Origin: Hydractinia symbiolongicarpus
Lineage: Eukaryota; Cnidaria; Hydrozoa; Anthoathecata; Hydractiniidae
Direction of reading: 5' to 3'
DNA length: 64,000 nt
NCBI RefSeq assembly: GCF_029227915.1
Contig: NC_079886.1
Coordinates: forward strand, 14,918,501-14,982,500
The position numbers were made by a program, and so were the translations under genes. Below are positions 18,857 through 29,352 of this stretch, piece after piece (the first letter of the stretch is position 1; each line of letters opens with the position of its first letter). The notes under the pieces are model-generated. The model ran no database searches. It was not told where the DNA came from and was given only the letters and a program-made list of their open reading frames with translations.

Positions 18857-19006
18857 TTAAAACCTCCGTTCGTTAGCCTTCTCCTTCTCTGATTCTTGTA
18901 CTAATGCCATGGCCATGAGGGGTAAGGAGATACCAACGCCAGCCATAAATGTAATCAATGTTGCAGTTCCGAGAATTTTGAATTTTGATTTGCAGTTGAC
19001 GCACAT
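18857..19006 (-). CDS. 49-aa single-pass membrane protein
   Basis: MCVNCKSKFKILGTATLITF, then MAGVGISLPLMAMALV, then a charged tail ending ERRF. A CxxC pair at the N-terminus and one hydrophobic segment. ATG 19006 follows CATAATAA. Intact; spacing and start signal match the neighbouring element genes. Confidence 0.55.
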   Translation of the reverse strand: MCVNCKSKFKILGTATLITFMAGVGISLPLMAMALVQESEKEKANERRF

Positions 19007-19013
19007 TTATTAT
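19007..19013 (-). promoter_or_regulatory. CATAATAA before the 19006 gene
   Basis: Abuts the ATG and is itself adjacent to the hairpin that ends the upstream gene. Confidence 0.45.
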
Positions 19014-19015
19014 GG

Positions 19016-19040
19016 TATCTTACAACCATGTTGTAAGATA
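19016..19040 (-). terminator. Perfect 11-bp hairpin after the DUF4116-repeat gene
   Basis: Arms TATCTTACAAC (19016-19026) and GTTGTAAGATA (19030-19040), 3-base loop, starting 9 bases after the stop at 19049 on the minus strand. Confidence 0.6.
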
Positions 19041-19048
19041 ACCTTGGC

Positions 19049-19990
19049 CTAAGCCAACGCCCACAACTTTTCAAGATCTGCCTTTTCATCCTCTGAAAAG
19101 CACTAATCTATGACCCTATCCGGATGCCAGGCTACTGGGCCTAACTCCTCCTTAATTATAGCCTTTTCGGATTTCCTCTGGCGATATTCTTTTCGCCACC
19201 TAGCTCCAATTTTTCTATTTTTCAACATTGTCCCGGTGACAAACCAGTCCGGCACGTACCGGAACAGGCTGGGATAATTTTCAACCGCATTGCTACACAT
19301 CTCCCACGTCTTGAATTTATCCCGCACCTACATGAGCAAAAGGAGATCAATCCCAACGATCTTGTTGCACATGTTTTGCGTCTTTAATCTGTCGGTGATA
19401 TACTGAAATTTTCCGGGAAATTCATCGACAACCCTGTCGCACATGTCTTGCGTCTCAAATCTATCTGGCACATACTTGAAAAGGTAGGGATTCTTTTCAA
19501 CGGCCTTGCTACACATGTCTTGAGTCTTAAACCGGTCCGGTGCATACTTGAATAGGTAGGGAATTTGTTCAACAGCTTAGTTGCACATGTCTTTAGTCTT
19601 GAACCGATCCGGCACGCCATAGAGCGCAAGTGAATCCCTTTCAGCGACCTCATTGCACATGTCTTGCGTCTTAAGCCTGTCGGGGACATACCTGAGCTCA
19701 AGGGTATCCTTTTCAACAGCTTTGTTGCACATGTCCTGCGTAATGATATGATCCGGTACACCTCGAGCACCTTTGGATACTTTTCGGCGGCCCTGCTACA
19801 TATATCATATGTTTTGAACCGGTCCGGCATATCATCTAGCGTCCGGGGTTGTGTTTCAACTGATTTGTTATACATGTCCTGAAGGGCAATATCATCCTGG
19901 ATATGCTTAGTTATATTCTGTTTGCGCACCCCTACATAGTCCACGGGTTTTTGCAATATCGCGTAATTGTTTTACAGTGTATGAATCCAT
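19049..19990 (-). pseudogene. DUF4116-repeat protein, broken
   Basis: Starts MDSYTVKQLRDIAKTRGL at 19990 after CATACAATAAAGAA. The body is a tandem array of about nine 26-31-residue repeats of the form DRFKTQDMCxKAVExxPxxL(F)KYVP, typical of DUF4116 proteins known from giant viruses and from cnidarian and fish virus-like elements. The end is a different domain (FVTGTMLKNRKIGARWRKEY, VAWHPDRVID, then a stop and CFSEDEKADLEKLW). Frameshifts near 19940 and 19750 and stops near 19578, 19328 and 19100 break it. DUF4116 has no established biochemical role. It is the rightmost recognisable gene of the element. Confidence 0.75.
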
Positions 19991-20003
19991 TTCTTTATTG
20001 TAT
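19991..20003 (-). promoter_or_regulatory. CATACAATAAAGAA before the DUF4116 gene
   Basis: Abuts ATG 19990; same AATAAA(n)ATG pattern as the other element genes. Confidence 0.45.
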
Positions 20004-20375
20004 GGATTTTAATGTCGTCGGAAGATTTCATTCTGCTCAAAACTAAGGCGGTTATTTCCCTTTTTACTGCGATCAGGGAATTACCCCTACTTATTATTGT
20101 ATGATAGGGACTTACCCTTTGATATGCGCGTTGATTATTAGGGAATGGACCTTTTCATAAATGATTGCGTAACTTTGCTTCGTTGCACGGAAACGAGGCA
20201 AGCGTTGCTTAAAATTCTTTACTAATTGCTTCCAATATGATTCTTTGTTTACGCTAACAACAGATTCAAAATGCTGCGGAGATACATTGTTATGAGGGCG
20301 ATATTTACACAAAACGAGTTAACTCCTTAATAAAAGGCGTTATCTCTATAAAGTTACGCATCTTTTGACATTAAT
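20004..20375. other. Unassigned region between the Polinton-like element and a THAP transposase
   Basis: A 66-codon minus-strand frame (20112-20312, rich in basic residues) is open, but I cannot support it as a gene. The right end of the Polinton-like element should lie here; I could not identify a terminal inverted repeat matching the left side. Confidence 0.35.
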
Positions 20376-20379
20376 AAGC

Positions 20380-21288
20380 GCTGAGATCAGTGAAGTGTTG
20401 GTTTTGTATAATTTACCCACGCTTGAGAAGTAATTCTTACAGTACCTTCAGATACTTCAAACAAGTATAATAAATGGCAAACAACAAAGTCTCTTCGCAT
20501 TCAACAAGGGTAATGAAAAAACTTTCAAGAGGGGACAGCGTACATGGTCTACCTCATCACTAAAACCTTTGCCTTCTTGATTATTGTAAAGAATAACATT
20601 TTCTCCATTTTGACCTGGGTTTAAAAAAATAATAATTCTTTAAACACTTTGATGTTTGGTAGGCCAGTGTAATGCTTACATGATGCATCAGATGACAAAA
20701 CATTTTCAACAAATTTTATTTTAACTGTAGAAATTTTTTCCATGAGTTTGCATTTCAACATTTCTATATCTTTACACTAACTCTTTTTTTCTTCTGTAAG
20801 CCTTTCAACTAACTTCCTCATAATAAAGTCTGGCTCAGCTACAAATTCAGTGGTATCATCCCCTATCTCAGTCTCATCAGGAGTTAGAGTGGATGTATCT
20901 CTAAATTTTTTTCGAGGAGATGGTCTGTTGTTAACAGGAGCTTTTCTTTTGCTAAAATCCTCCACATTTTCAAATAGTTAGGTTTGGCTCCATCTCTCAA
21001 TCTGCGGCGTGTCCCTCCAGGGGCTTTTATTATATCACTTTTTGCAAAGTGTTTTTCGCACAGCACAGCATGGCTGGTTACTCTAAAGTTGTCTTGTCCA
21101 TCAATACGTTTAATTCGGCTGCACCACACTTTCCTTGTTCCTGAATCTTTCGGAAATTTAAAAAAACTTATGGTTGAAGATATTAATTCATTTTCAAATT
21201 CAATCAGGCTACGATTATTGCATCCCCAGGCAGCACATTGCTTTCCTTGAGATCTTTTATGTTTGTTCTTCGTACTCCCCTCCGACAT
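20380..21288 (-). pseudogene. THAP-domain transposase N-terminal half (DDE_Tnp_4-associated), frameshifted
   Basis: Starts MSEGSTKNKHKRSQGKQCAA at 21288. The THAP zinc finger is complete: CAAWGC at the N-terminus, FFKFPKD, a Trp in RKVWCSRI, CEKHFAKSD and the closing GAKPNYLK. A one-base indel near 20970 shifts to the frame containing EDFSKRKAPVNNRPSPRKKF. Further downstream, after a stop at 20777, are MEKISTVKIKFVENVL, CKHYTGLPNIKVFKELL and a TLSPLESFFITLV-like helix-turn-helix block, the layout of THAP-HTH_Tnp_4-DDE_Tnp_4 transposases (IS4EU/ISL2EU-like). The catalytic DDE domain is absent. A domesticated THAP host gene is less likely given the lesions. Confidence 0.7.
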
Positions 21289-21468
21289 TTTGTTTACAAA
21301 AAAGTTTAGCACCGCTTGTTTCGTTTTCAATACGATGCACACTATTGCGCAATAATTTATGAAAAGGTCTATTGCACTAGAAATATTTTGGACTCCTATG
21401 CTGCATACTTTGATGACGTCACTACTTATTAGGGACTTTACCCCACTAGGCATGGCTAAGCATGGCAT

Positions 21469-22087
21469 GGTACCGGATATTCAGGATTTGTTGTGGCTAA
21501 TACATTAAAATCTTTATCATCAAGGTTGTAATCAAACCAGCAATAAGACAACACAGCACCATCATAATGTTTTTTATAGATTGAAAGTTATTAAAGCAAT
21601 AATTAAAAAGCTCATTCTTCTTTCTTCATATTTAGCACCAAAATAACGTTTTCTGCAGATTGGAGGTTATTAAAAAATAACCAAATCGAAATCTTCTTTC
21701 TTCATAAATATAATAAAAAATTCAAAAATATAATGAAGTGGAACCATGGACAAAATGCTTTCATACAAATCATTGAAAAACCTCGTGTTAATAATACGTT
21801 CTACACATCGTGTTACAAACATTAAAATTATGGGCATAGTTGGGATTACTAGTTAAGTAAGTTCAGGTGTTTTCTCCTTCTGGTTAGCTAAGCTTTCTTC
21901 GAGCATATTCAAATCCACTCCATAGCAAACCTCGAATTGCAATCAACAATTGAGCACAAAGTCGGAGTGGTCAGGTTTTACTCTCTTAAATAATACTATT
22001 AATTATATTTCTTTGGGTTATTGAAGCCATTCTGGGTCAAAACACAATATTCTCAGATGTTGACGGATTCAGCAAAGAACAATAGAA
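21469..22087. other. No gene; imperfect ~85-bp tandem duplication
   Basis: Two diverged copies of about 85 bases lie at about 21545-21632 and 21633-21718 (CACCATCATAATGTTTTTTA versus CACCAAAATAACGTTTTCTG, each ending TCTTCTTTCTTCATA). Nothing else recognised. Confidence 0.5.
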
Positions 22088-22090
22088 TTA

Positions 22091-24600
22091 ACTCGTCCCC
22101 AGGGTCTTGTGGCCCCTGAGCCGTTATTACAGAGTGGATAACAATGACCCTGGAACAGGCTGGTCATGTTTGACGCTCGCCTTTAAAAGCAAGATTTAGA
22201 AATGGCGGGCGGAAAAAAAACAACATCAAAGAAATGTTTTGGCCAATAAAAGCAAGATTATCAGAATATTACTGACTTTGCTCTAATAATCTGGCTTGGC
22301 TTGATTGTTTAATATTGCTAAAAGGCCTTTATTTTAGAAAATGTTTTGAAAGTTTGTTGGTATTAACATTCATAAACTGTATCTAGCTAGCTAGCCGCAT
22401 CGTGTACTATATATAACGTGACACTCTGACAGCTTTACTTAACCACATATTTGTAAACGACATATTCAATGGCTATTATTTTCCAGGTGGGTGATTTTGT
22501 TAAGAACACATTAAAAATTGTATGAGAAGAGCTGGGTACCCTAGTTGCACACAAATCTTTCAATACACTGCATATTAGAAAAAATTGTCAAAATTTGTGC
22601 CACAACAATTTTTCCTATTTGGATAATCAAAACTAAGAATGACAGGTTTTAAGGCTAAATTTATGGATTATTCTCCGGTCCGGGTTCACATGCTTGACAT
22701 TTTTTGATTATTTTGAATTCAGCATTAAAATTTATGGAATCATTTTTCAAGTTTATACACTAAGAACTGCCCCCATTAGTAGCAAAACATTCAATGTTTT
22801 ATGATGAAATGATTACACAAATCAACTGCAGTGAAAATGGTTCACCACAGTTGAATATTACAGTCAAACTCTTATAAAATTTAAAATATAAGAAAGCCTG
22901 TTTTAATCTATATTATAATGCCCGTATACGTCTGTCCGTCCGTCTGTCACGCAAAATGGTAGCTTAGCTGCGACGGGCGAACCCGTGGATTTTTCCACGG
23001 GCTAACGACTAGTAATCATATATTATTCAAAACTTCTTATCATATATAATTAATGCTGATAAATCCAAATATGCGACTTATTTTCTCCAAAAGTTTTTTC
23101 TATTTTCTTTTAAAATGAACATTCTATTCCTACCAGTTTTAAAATGTAAACTTTCTTCATGTTGTTCTTAATTGTATATAAAAGCTGTCACCAAGACAAG
23201 AAACACTTTTTTGTGCAGATTAATATTTGAGATTTTGTAAAAGGGACGACATTTGATATCATTTAACGATATAAATAATGGGTTAATTTGAAGTTGGCTT
23301 AATAAATAAGTTCACAGTATTAATTCCAAAAATGCTATTTGTACTTGGCCATGATGTGTGGAAATATGCCAGTGGAGCATAATCAATTGTTCAGTATATG
23401 ATACATTGGTCTTAGCATAATTAATTTGTTAAAAAACCTTACTTGTTTGTTCTTATTTGGTCTAGATTTAGAAGTTTTGTTTAAAACCTTCATCAAGCCT
23501 CATTTAAATTGCTCAAAATCGGAAACTTAGAAAGTATAGCTAATGCAAAATCATTCTTTATGACTATCCTTAAGAATAAAATTTGTGGGAACTTTCTCCA
23601 TGTAAAAGGCAATCCCAAAAAAGCACTGCATAGTCACATTTTAGTGCCTCACTTAATGTACATTCCATGGGCCAGGTTACTATATCAAATAAGTTAATTA
23701 TATTTGCCTACTTATATACACAAGATCCACTGTTCACGTTTTTATGAGATTCTTGTGCATGCCCCCCAAAAATTGGAAAAATCGTCAGGCAAAATATCAC
23801 AGACCTTAGATGAATAAAGTCAAATTATGGTTAAAAACTTTTGTACTATGGCCCTAGTAGCCATCTTTTCACTGATATTTGTTCTAAATCTAAATTACAT
23901 GCAAGTTATATATTTATTTTAATTTCAAAAGATGACTCCACCTGAAAACAAAGTTTGGGATGGACCCTCACCACCTGCATTATTTTGCTTGTTGATTTGC
24001 AAAAGAGGTTTGGGTATTATGAAAACGCATGTCACGATGAAAGTCAGCTGCATGGTTTTTAGCCATCAAAATGTTTCTCAGAAATGACAGATAATTTTGC
24101 CAATTTGCCTACATAGGATTTAATAAAAAAACACAGCCAGCTTGTCACCAAAATATTTATAAATATTGAATAAGAACATTGAGTTTTGTACCCAATAAGG
24201 ATAACGAATTTAACAACATTGATACATTGGTTACTAGCTAGTAATTAAGACGTTCACGTAATTCGGACGGTAATCTAGCAGCTAGGTAACTATCAGTTGC
24301 TGGGAAAGACAAAAACCTCACATATATCAATTTAATTATTGAGATAAATTTGCTTTATATCATGTAGAACTAAAAATGGTATCTTTTTTTAACATATTTC
24401 TCAAACGAGCCTCCCTAAAGTTGATGCAAAACTGTAGCTGGTCTTTTTATCCACTCTACAAAGTAAATCGACCGCCACAATATTTGTTGTATTGTTTGTG
24501 TTGTGTTGTATTGTTGTCGATCCCTCCCATAAGTTTGAAATACATTTTTAAATGTCTCATCTGGGAGTTTATTTAAATATTCTCTTCTCAACAGAAATTC
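22091..24600. mobile_element. Copy A of a TIR element related to 55916-57196
   Basis: Begins CTCGTCCCCAGGGTCTTGTG at 22091-22111, followed by stretches that align to copy B (22091-22520 with 55916-56440; 24000-24580 with 56510-57020). The interior 22520-24000 is absent from B, and the right terminus ending in CCTGGGAACGAGG is not found here. It carries an inserted HINE-like element at 22908-23013. No transposase frame is seen. Confidence 0.65.
22908..23013 (+). mobile_element. Short Helentron/HINE-like element
   Basis: Starts TCTATATTATAATGCCCGTA, contains a GTCTGTCCGTCCGTCTGTC microsatellite, and ends with a 3' hairpin CCCGTGG/CCACGGG (22982-23001) followed by CTAACGACTAGT. A central GTCT repeat, 3' hairpin and CTAGT end are the features of Helitron2/HINE non-autonomous elements. 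Confidence 0.55.
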
Positions 24601-24608
24601 AAAACATG

Positions 24609-24986
24609 CAGTGGAAACTCTTTAAAACGGACATTTACGTGACCAGAGATTTTGTCCGATTTATAGAGGTGTCCGCCTTAGAGAGAATTTGCTGATTTTG
24701 GCAAAAAACGTGGAAGAAATTCTGCGTCAACCGACGAGTTAAATATGAATTAGAGCTACCTTGTAAATATCACGTTAGAGGTCAAGAAAAGGCTTCAAAT
24801 GCCCTATCGAATAATATATTCTGCCCAAAATTTATTTTTGTGTGCTTTATAGTAGAAATTCTGGTTGAAATAGCCGTGTGGGACTGGATCGTGTCCGCTT
24901 TAGAGAGGTTTATTTGAAGGGTTTATTCAGAAATCGTCAGGACAAAAAATTTGTCGTTTTACGGTGTCTGCTTTAGAGAATCTCTG
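24609..24986. mobile_element. Pogo-like non-autonomous element, degenerate
   Basis: Left end CAGTGGAAACTCTTTAAAAC followed by GGACA, interior TGTCCGCCTTAGAGAG and TGTCCGCTTTAGAGAGG, right side degraded (GTGTCTGCTTTAGAGAATCT). Related to the fragment at 1-257. No transposase. Confidence 0.5.
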
Positions 24987-25057
24987 TTTTCGGGAGAGTC
25001 CATTATGTATTCTTTTCTGACAGATTATCACTTGATCTATTTATTCCATATGTAAAT

Positions 25058-25264
25058 CTAATAGTTTTTTTCACGTTGTTTCAACCAACGTGGATACGTA
25101 GACGCAAATGTCAAATAGCCAGTGTGACCAGGCATTTCTTTGCTATTTTTTAGAGTAAGTGCGCTTGCATTCATAGATTTGCTCGTGTTGTCAAGACCTA
25201 CTATGCGTCTTTTATCTTTCCTAACTTGGTCGGCTGCCAGCGTTACATCAGTTTCCATATCGGT
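25058..25264 (-). CDS. TRMT61A: TRMT61A terminal exon (tRNA m1A58 methyltransferase catalytic subunit)
   Basis: Acceptor AATTTTTTAG at the right, phase 0, 68 codons and a TAG stop. The C-terminal block MPGHTGYLTFASTYP matches the conserved end of TRMT61A/Trm61 (GHTGYLTFA...). The preceding part (METDVTLAADQVRKDKRRIV) is a variable linker. TRMT61A pairs with TRMT6 to methylate N1 of A58 in tRNA (and some mRNAs). The upstream exon assigned at 44025-44125 ends in phase 0, consistent with joining. The intron between them is 18.8 kb and holds several retroelements. Confidence 0.75.
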   Translation of the reverse strand, partial: TDMETDVTLAADQVRKDKRRIVGLDNTSKSMNASALTLKNSKEMPGHTGYLTFASTYPRWLKQREKNY

Positions 25265-25892
25265 CTAAAAAATTAGAAGTAACTAGAACTAGAATTAAAG
25301 TTTGAAAAAGTCTATCTTAAACCTTTACAGATTAACCCTATTCAGTACCTGGTTTTTAGAACACATTATTAGATTCTGATTTCCCTTAAAATAAAGTTGT
25401 GTTAAAGTTTCAAGTTCCACGGATAATCCTAACAAACGTTATATTTTTCTGATTTAAGGATTTCATCGAGATTATTTAGGGGTAGTTTCGAGTAATAGCC
25501 AATATTCAAGGCTCTAAAAGGTATGTTACCTAAAAATCTAGCATGCAGGTGCCCAATAGATGCATATAAAAATACAAAAAGTCAGTTTTTCAGGATAGAA
25601 AAAAAGTTAGTAAAACACAAGAACCAAATAGGGTCGAGTAATATCAGCAAAAACACTATTATTAAACATCCAAGTAGTACAGAAACAAAACAGCCAAACA
25701 ATAAAACAAAAATTGCGTTGTTTGTTTTCTCAAACGATTTTTATTCAGGATGGTCCAAAGTCCTGAAATCAGTCAGACACCCTTATTTAAATTGTCCAGG
25801 AAGTCGCGTCACATGATGACGCCATTGATAAAAAACTATAAAACGAAAGACTTAACACTAATAAACAAGATGCAGACGCTGCACAAATGTTA
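25265..25892. other. Intronic sequence, nothing recognised
   Basis: AT-rich; a 97-codon plus-strand frame (25523-25816) has low-complexity Lys/Asn-rich composition and no support as a gene. Confidence 0.5.
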
Positions 25893-26312
25893 TTACATCT
25901 ATGACACTATCAATCTCGTTATTACATCTATGAAACTATCAATCTCATTATTACATCTATGACACTATCAATCTCGTTATTACATCTATGACACTATCAA
26001 TCTCGTTATTACAACAATAAAACTATCAATCTCGTTATTACAACAATGAAACTATCAATCTCGTTATTACATTTATGACACTATCAATCTCGTTATAACA
26101 ACAATGAAACTATCAATCTCGTTATTACATCTATGAAACTATCAATCTCGTTATTACATCTATGACACTATCAATCTCGTTACTACATCTATGAAACTAT
26201 CAATCTCGTTATTACAACAATGAAACTATCAATCTTGTTATTACATCTATGAAACTATCAATCACGTTATTACATCTATGACACTATCAATCTCGTTATT
26301 ACATCTATGAAA
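25893..26312. repeat. 29-bp minisatellite, about 14 copies
   Basis: Unit close to ACTATCAATCTCGTTATTAC plus ATCTATGAA/C. Units differ mainly at two variable patches (ATCTATGACA, ATCTATGAAA, AACAATGAAA). No spacers, so this is a plain tandem array. Confidence 0.95.
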
Positions 26313-28431
26313 CATCGACAAGAGTAAAACACCTATTTCACAATTTCATATAAAGTAAAAAGTTTTTTTTTATGTTTTTTTATGTTCCGCGACCATTGGG
26401 CATAGAAATAGTTTTTGGGGAAAATAACAGTTGAAATAGTTTAGAGCACCCACATCGGGTCTAAGACCAATTTTTTTAAAATAATAATTTTCTCAGGAAA
26501 TTATTTTTCAGGAAATACAGCATTCAATGTGGAGAGTCACACTATTGGAAAGTATATAATTGTTTGTTATCTTTTATAATCTACGTTTGCTGGACATTAA
26601 ATTTTATTGTAATAATATTTCCAAGGCCATGTTAAGTTTAACAGGCAATTTGGCAAAATGTACCAGAAATGTAAAACAGAGAGAAGTGGTACCCATAGTT
26701 TTATACGCGCAAGTCCCAAACATCCGGAATTACTTGCAACTTATGTTAAAACACATACATTTACTATTGCTTGTGGTGTAGCAATGTTTGTATTTAGAGT
26801 TTTAGCAGTCCAAGTGTCTGTGAAAATTCTGATCAAGCTGGCAAATAGGAGTTTTTTTATCCTAGAATGTTTGTTCTAAATTAAAAACAAACAAACAAAA
26901 AAGTGCGATCAACTGTACAATAAGTTAAACAATTTATCATAATATGTCAAATTAAATTCACAATTGCAAAAACAACTTATTTGCGTGAAATTAAAGAAGA
27001 TGAAGTCCTGTATTTTTCAGATTTTTGTTTACAAAATAATAAAGTGCCTCCACGATCTGTCTTGCGTAGCAAGCAGCAAAGAAATCAGTCAGATATAACA
27101 GAATAATAAGAAATCAGAACAACAGTTAGAGCATAATTGGTTAGAGTAATTTTTTGTAAATATCAGTTAAATAAATATAACAGCTTGCGAAGCAAAAACA
27201 TCCTTCATTTAAAAGTCCACAGTAAATTGTTTAACACTATTGAATATTTTTTTGTAAAAGAATATACTTGATGACGTAGATTAATTTCCGCGTGGATTAC
27301 TTATGTTCATAAAAGCTGACTGAAAAATCTATTCACACGGACTTACGCTTTTCTTCAAATAATAATGAATATGAAACAACAATGTTGAGGGTACATCATT
27401 CTCACTAAATAGTAAGAGTTTCCGAACGGACAAGTTGATGTCGTCATCTTAAAACCTTTGGGCATCAAATAATCAATAATATATGTAACTATTCGTCGAA
27501 ACATAAAGCGTATCAAATAGATGTACATTTTCTTGAGCAGCTTTAAAGCTTTATGCTTATATCTCCTTTTAAAGAGTTCGTCGAAAGCACATGACTCTAT
27601 ACATTATGTTTATCAGCGTTTCAAGATCGGCACAATTCAACAGGAATGATTAATGTGAAATACGTCGAATTAAACGTTTTTACTCAAGTCGTAATGGCTC
27701 AGTTGGCTAAAGCGTCATAACGTGAACACAGTCGTGGGTTCGAGTTCCCGAAAGCAAGTTTTTTTGAAAAAAAGGAATTGCGTAAAAAAAGCTAGTTGAT
27801 GACATAGAAATCACCCATTTCAGACGTAGTAAGTTGAAAAGCAATACTATCCTCACAAGCTTTTTCACTTAAATAACTTGGGCTATGCCATGGCTGCATT
27901 TAAAAATAGTAATGCCAAGATTAAACTTTAATAAATTCTCCAATTCGACAATTACAAATTATCTGCTTTATTCAATACAGAGTTGTTATCATTACACCAT
28001 GTAAAAGCAAGAGCTTTGACTAATAAAATCTTTGGTGAATCTTAGGTGTCAAGTTGGAACTGATTTAAGAATACTTTATTTTGTTTGTTTGTGAATGTTT
28101 TATTTTCAATGTAGAAATTGTCTTTTGGAAGCTTTATTTCGTTTTTAGTCAATAGGAACTCAGGGTGTAACGAATCCGAAATTTATGGTATGTAAAATAT
28201 TACCCCAGAGTATTCCCTTCGAATTCAAGGTACCAGTCGCCAAAGTTCCTTATCCAAATAAGTCAGCTACCATCCCTTTTGATGTTAAGACTCCAGAATA
28301 ACAGGATGTTTGGCCGCCGAGACTTCTTAGGTAAAAATGTTAGGTAAGGTTAGGTAAATCTTTTAAGGTAGCTATTTCTTTGTGTTTGTAGAGAAAGAAA
28401 ATAATTTACAAAGAGGTGGCAAGCCACCGCA
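26313..28431. other. Intronic sequence with HINE-like repeat pieces
   Basis: Contains at 27540-27630 a block (TCTATACATTATGTTTATCA, CAGCGTTTCAAG) shared with 42700-42780 and 47790-47850, and a tRNA-like sequence at 27690. No gene recognised. Confidence 0.45.
27690..27755 (+). tRNA. tRNA-like sequence (pseudogene or SINE head)
   Basis: A box TGGCTCAGTTGG (27695-27706) and B box GGTTCGAGTTC (27737-27747) are both excellent. The D arm is normal, but I cannot fold a clean anticodon or acceptor stem. It is followed by TTTTTTT. Likely a tRNA-derived repeat. Confidence 0.45.
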
Positions 28432-28651
28432 ATGATGAACTCAACCTGTTAGGTCTTTGGAAACAAGCTAGAGGTTGTACTCCTCTAGAGAATATGCCTC
28501 TAAAAGCACAATTCACCCTTTTTACAAGGAATTAAAAAAATATATAGAAAAAAAATAAAATAAAAAGGACACAACACATTTGAAAAGATGAACAGAACTT
28601 TAACCAAGGGCAGGTAGGTTTCGACCCATATTTCTGAACCTAAGTACCCTG

Positions 28652-28712
28652 GATGTCTAGCTGGGTCACCTCGAAGAGGTCCGCGGACGGTCATCAGCAG
28701 AGACTAGACATC
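28652..28712 (-). ncRNA. Structured 3' UTR element, copy 1
   Basis: Closing stem GATGTCTAG / CTAGACATC encloses two small hairpins (ACCTC/GAGGT and GTCC/GGAC). The outer base pair is G-C here and A-T in copy 2 (31849-31910), a compensatory change. Likely part of the RNA recognised by the element's RT. Confidence 0.6.
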
Positions 28713-28747
28713 CCTATCTTCCTAAAATCAACTGTGCTATTCTTTGT

Positions 28748-29026
28748 TTTTAACTCAGGTAATAAGTGGAGTCGTTACTCTCCAAAGACAAGATCATGCG
28801 TGATCAAACCCCCCTGCTAATACTTTTTTTATTTTTTATTTATTTATTTTTTTAACTGGGGTAATAAGTGGAGTCGTCACTCTCCAAAGACAAGACCTAG
28901 TATGATCAAACCCCCTTGCTAACTTAATTTTTATTTGATTTTGTTTTATTTTTGACTGGGGTAATAAGTGGAGTCGTCACTCTCCAAAGACAAGACTGAG
29001 TGTAGCCAAGCCCCCTTGCTGACTCA
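28748..29026 (-). repeat. Three 3' UTR repeats in copy 1 of the USP LINE
   Basis: Units at about 28748-28823, 28849-28925 and 28950-29026, spaced about 101 bases, homologous to those in copy 2. Confidence 0.85.
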
Positions 29027-29043
29027 TTCCGGTTAAAATATTC

Positions 29044-29352
29044 TTATCTCAGCTCTTCTAAAAAGAAAACATATGACTCGTGACTGTTAATAAGGCGGTC
29101 ATCACAGAAAATTACCGCTCTATCGTTGCAATGTATCCACCTGTGTACCATTTGGTCGAAGGCTATGGTTGTGTAGTGACCATTATTTAAGTTGCCGCAA
29201 TGGTTGATAATAGCCCTTAATTGAAAATTCTTACGAAATTTCACTTCAATGTAAGATATAGCTGCATATAGATAAAGTGATTTATATTTTATGTGGTTAA
29301 CAGACGAAAAGAAATCCACAGGAAAAGACCTCTTTTCAACAAGCTTTATCAC
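29044..29352 (-). pseudogene. USP (ubiquitin-specific protease) C-terminal fragment in copy 1
   Basis: Contains the USP His box INHCGNLNNGHYTTIAFD and the following HRWIHCNDRAVIFCDD, where the usual D/N after the His box sits, then FFLEELR and stop. Aligned by eye to copy 2 it diverges strongly in the insert before the His box (KLVEKRSFPVDFF). The Cys box is missing because of 5' truncation or decay. Confidence 0.75.

Noticed and set aside
2284-20004. Terminal inverted repeats of the Polinton-like element
   Set aside because: Compared by eye near 1.3-2.3 kb, 10.7-11.5 kb and 20.0-20.4 kb; no convincing inverted match, so no boundaries are claimed.
25893-26312. Regular short repeats that could suggest a CRISPR array
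   Set aside because: Units are contiguous 29-mers with no unique spacers, in a eukaryotic intron; a plain minisatellite.
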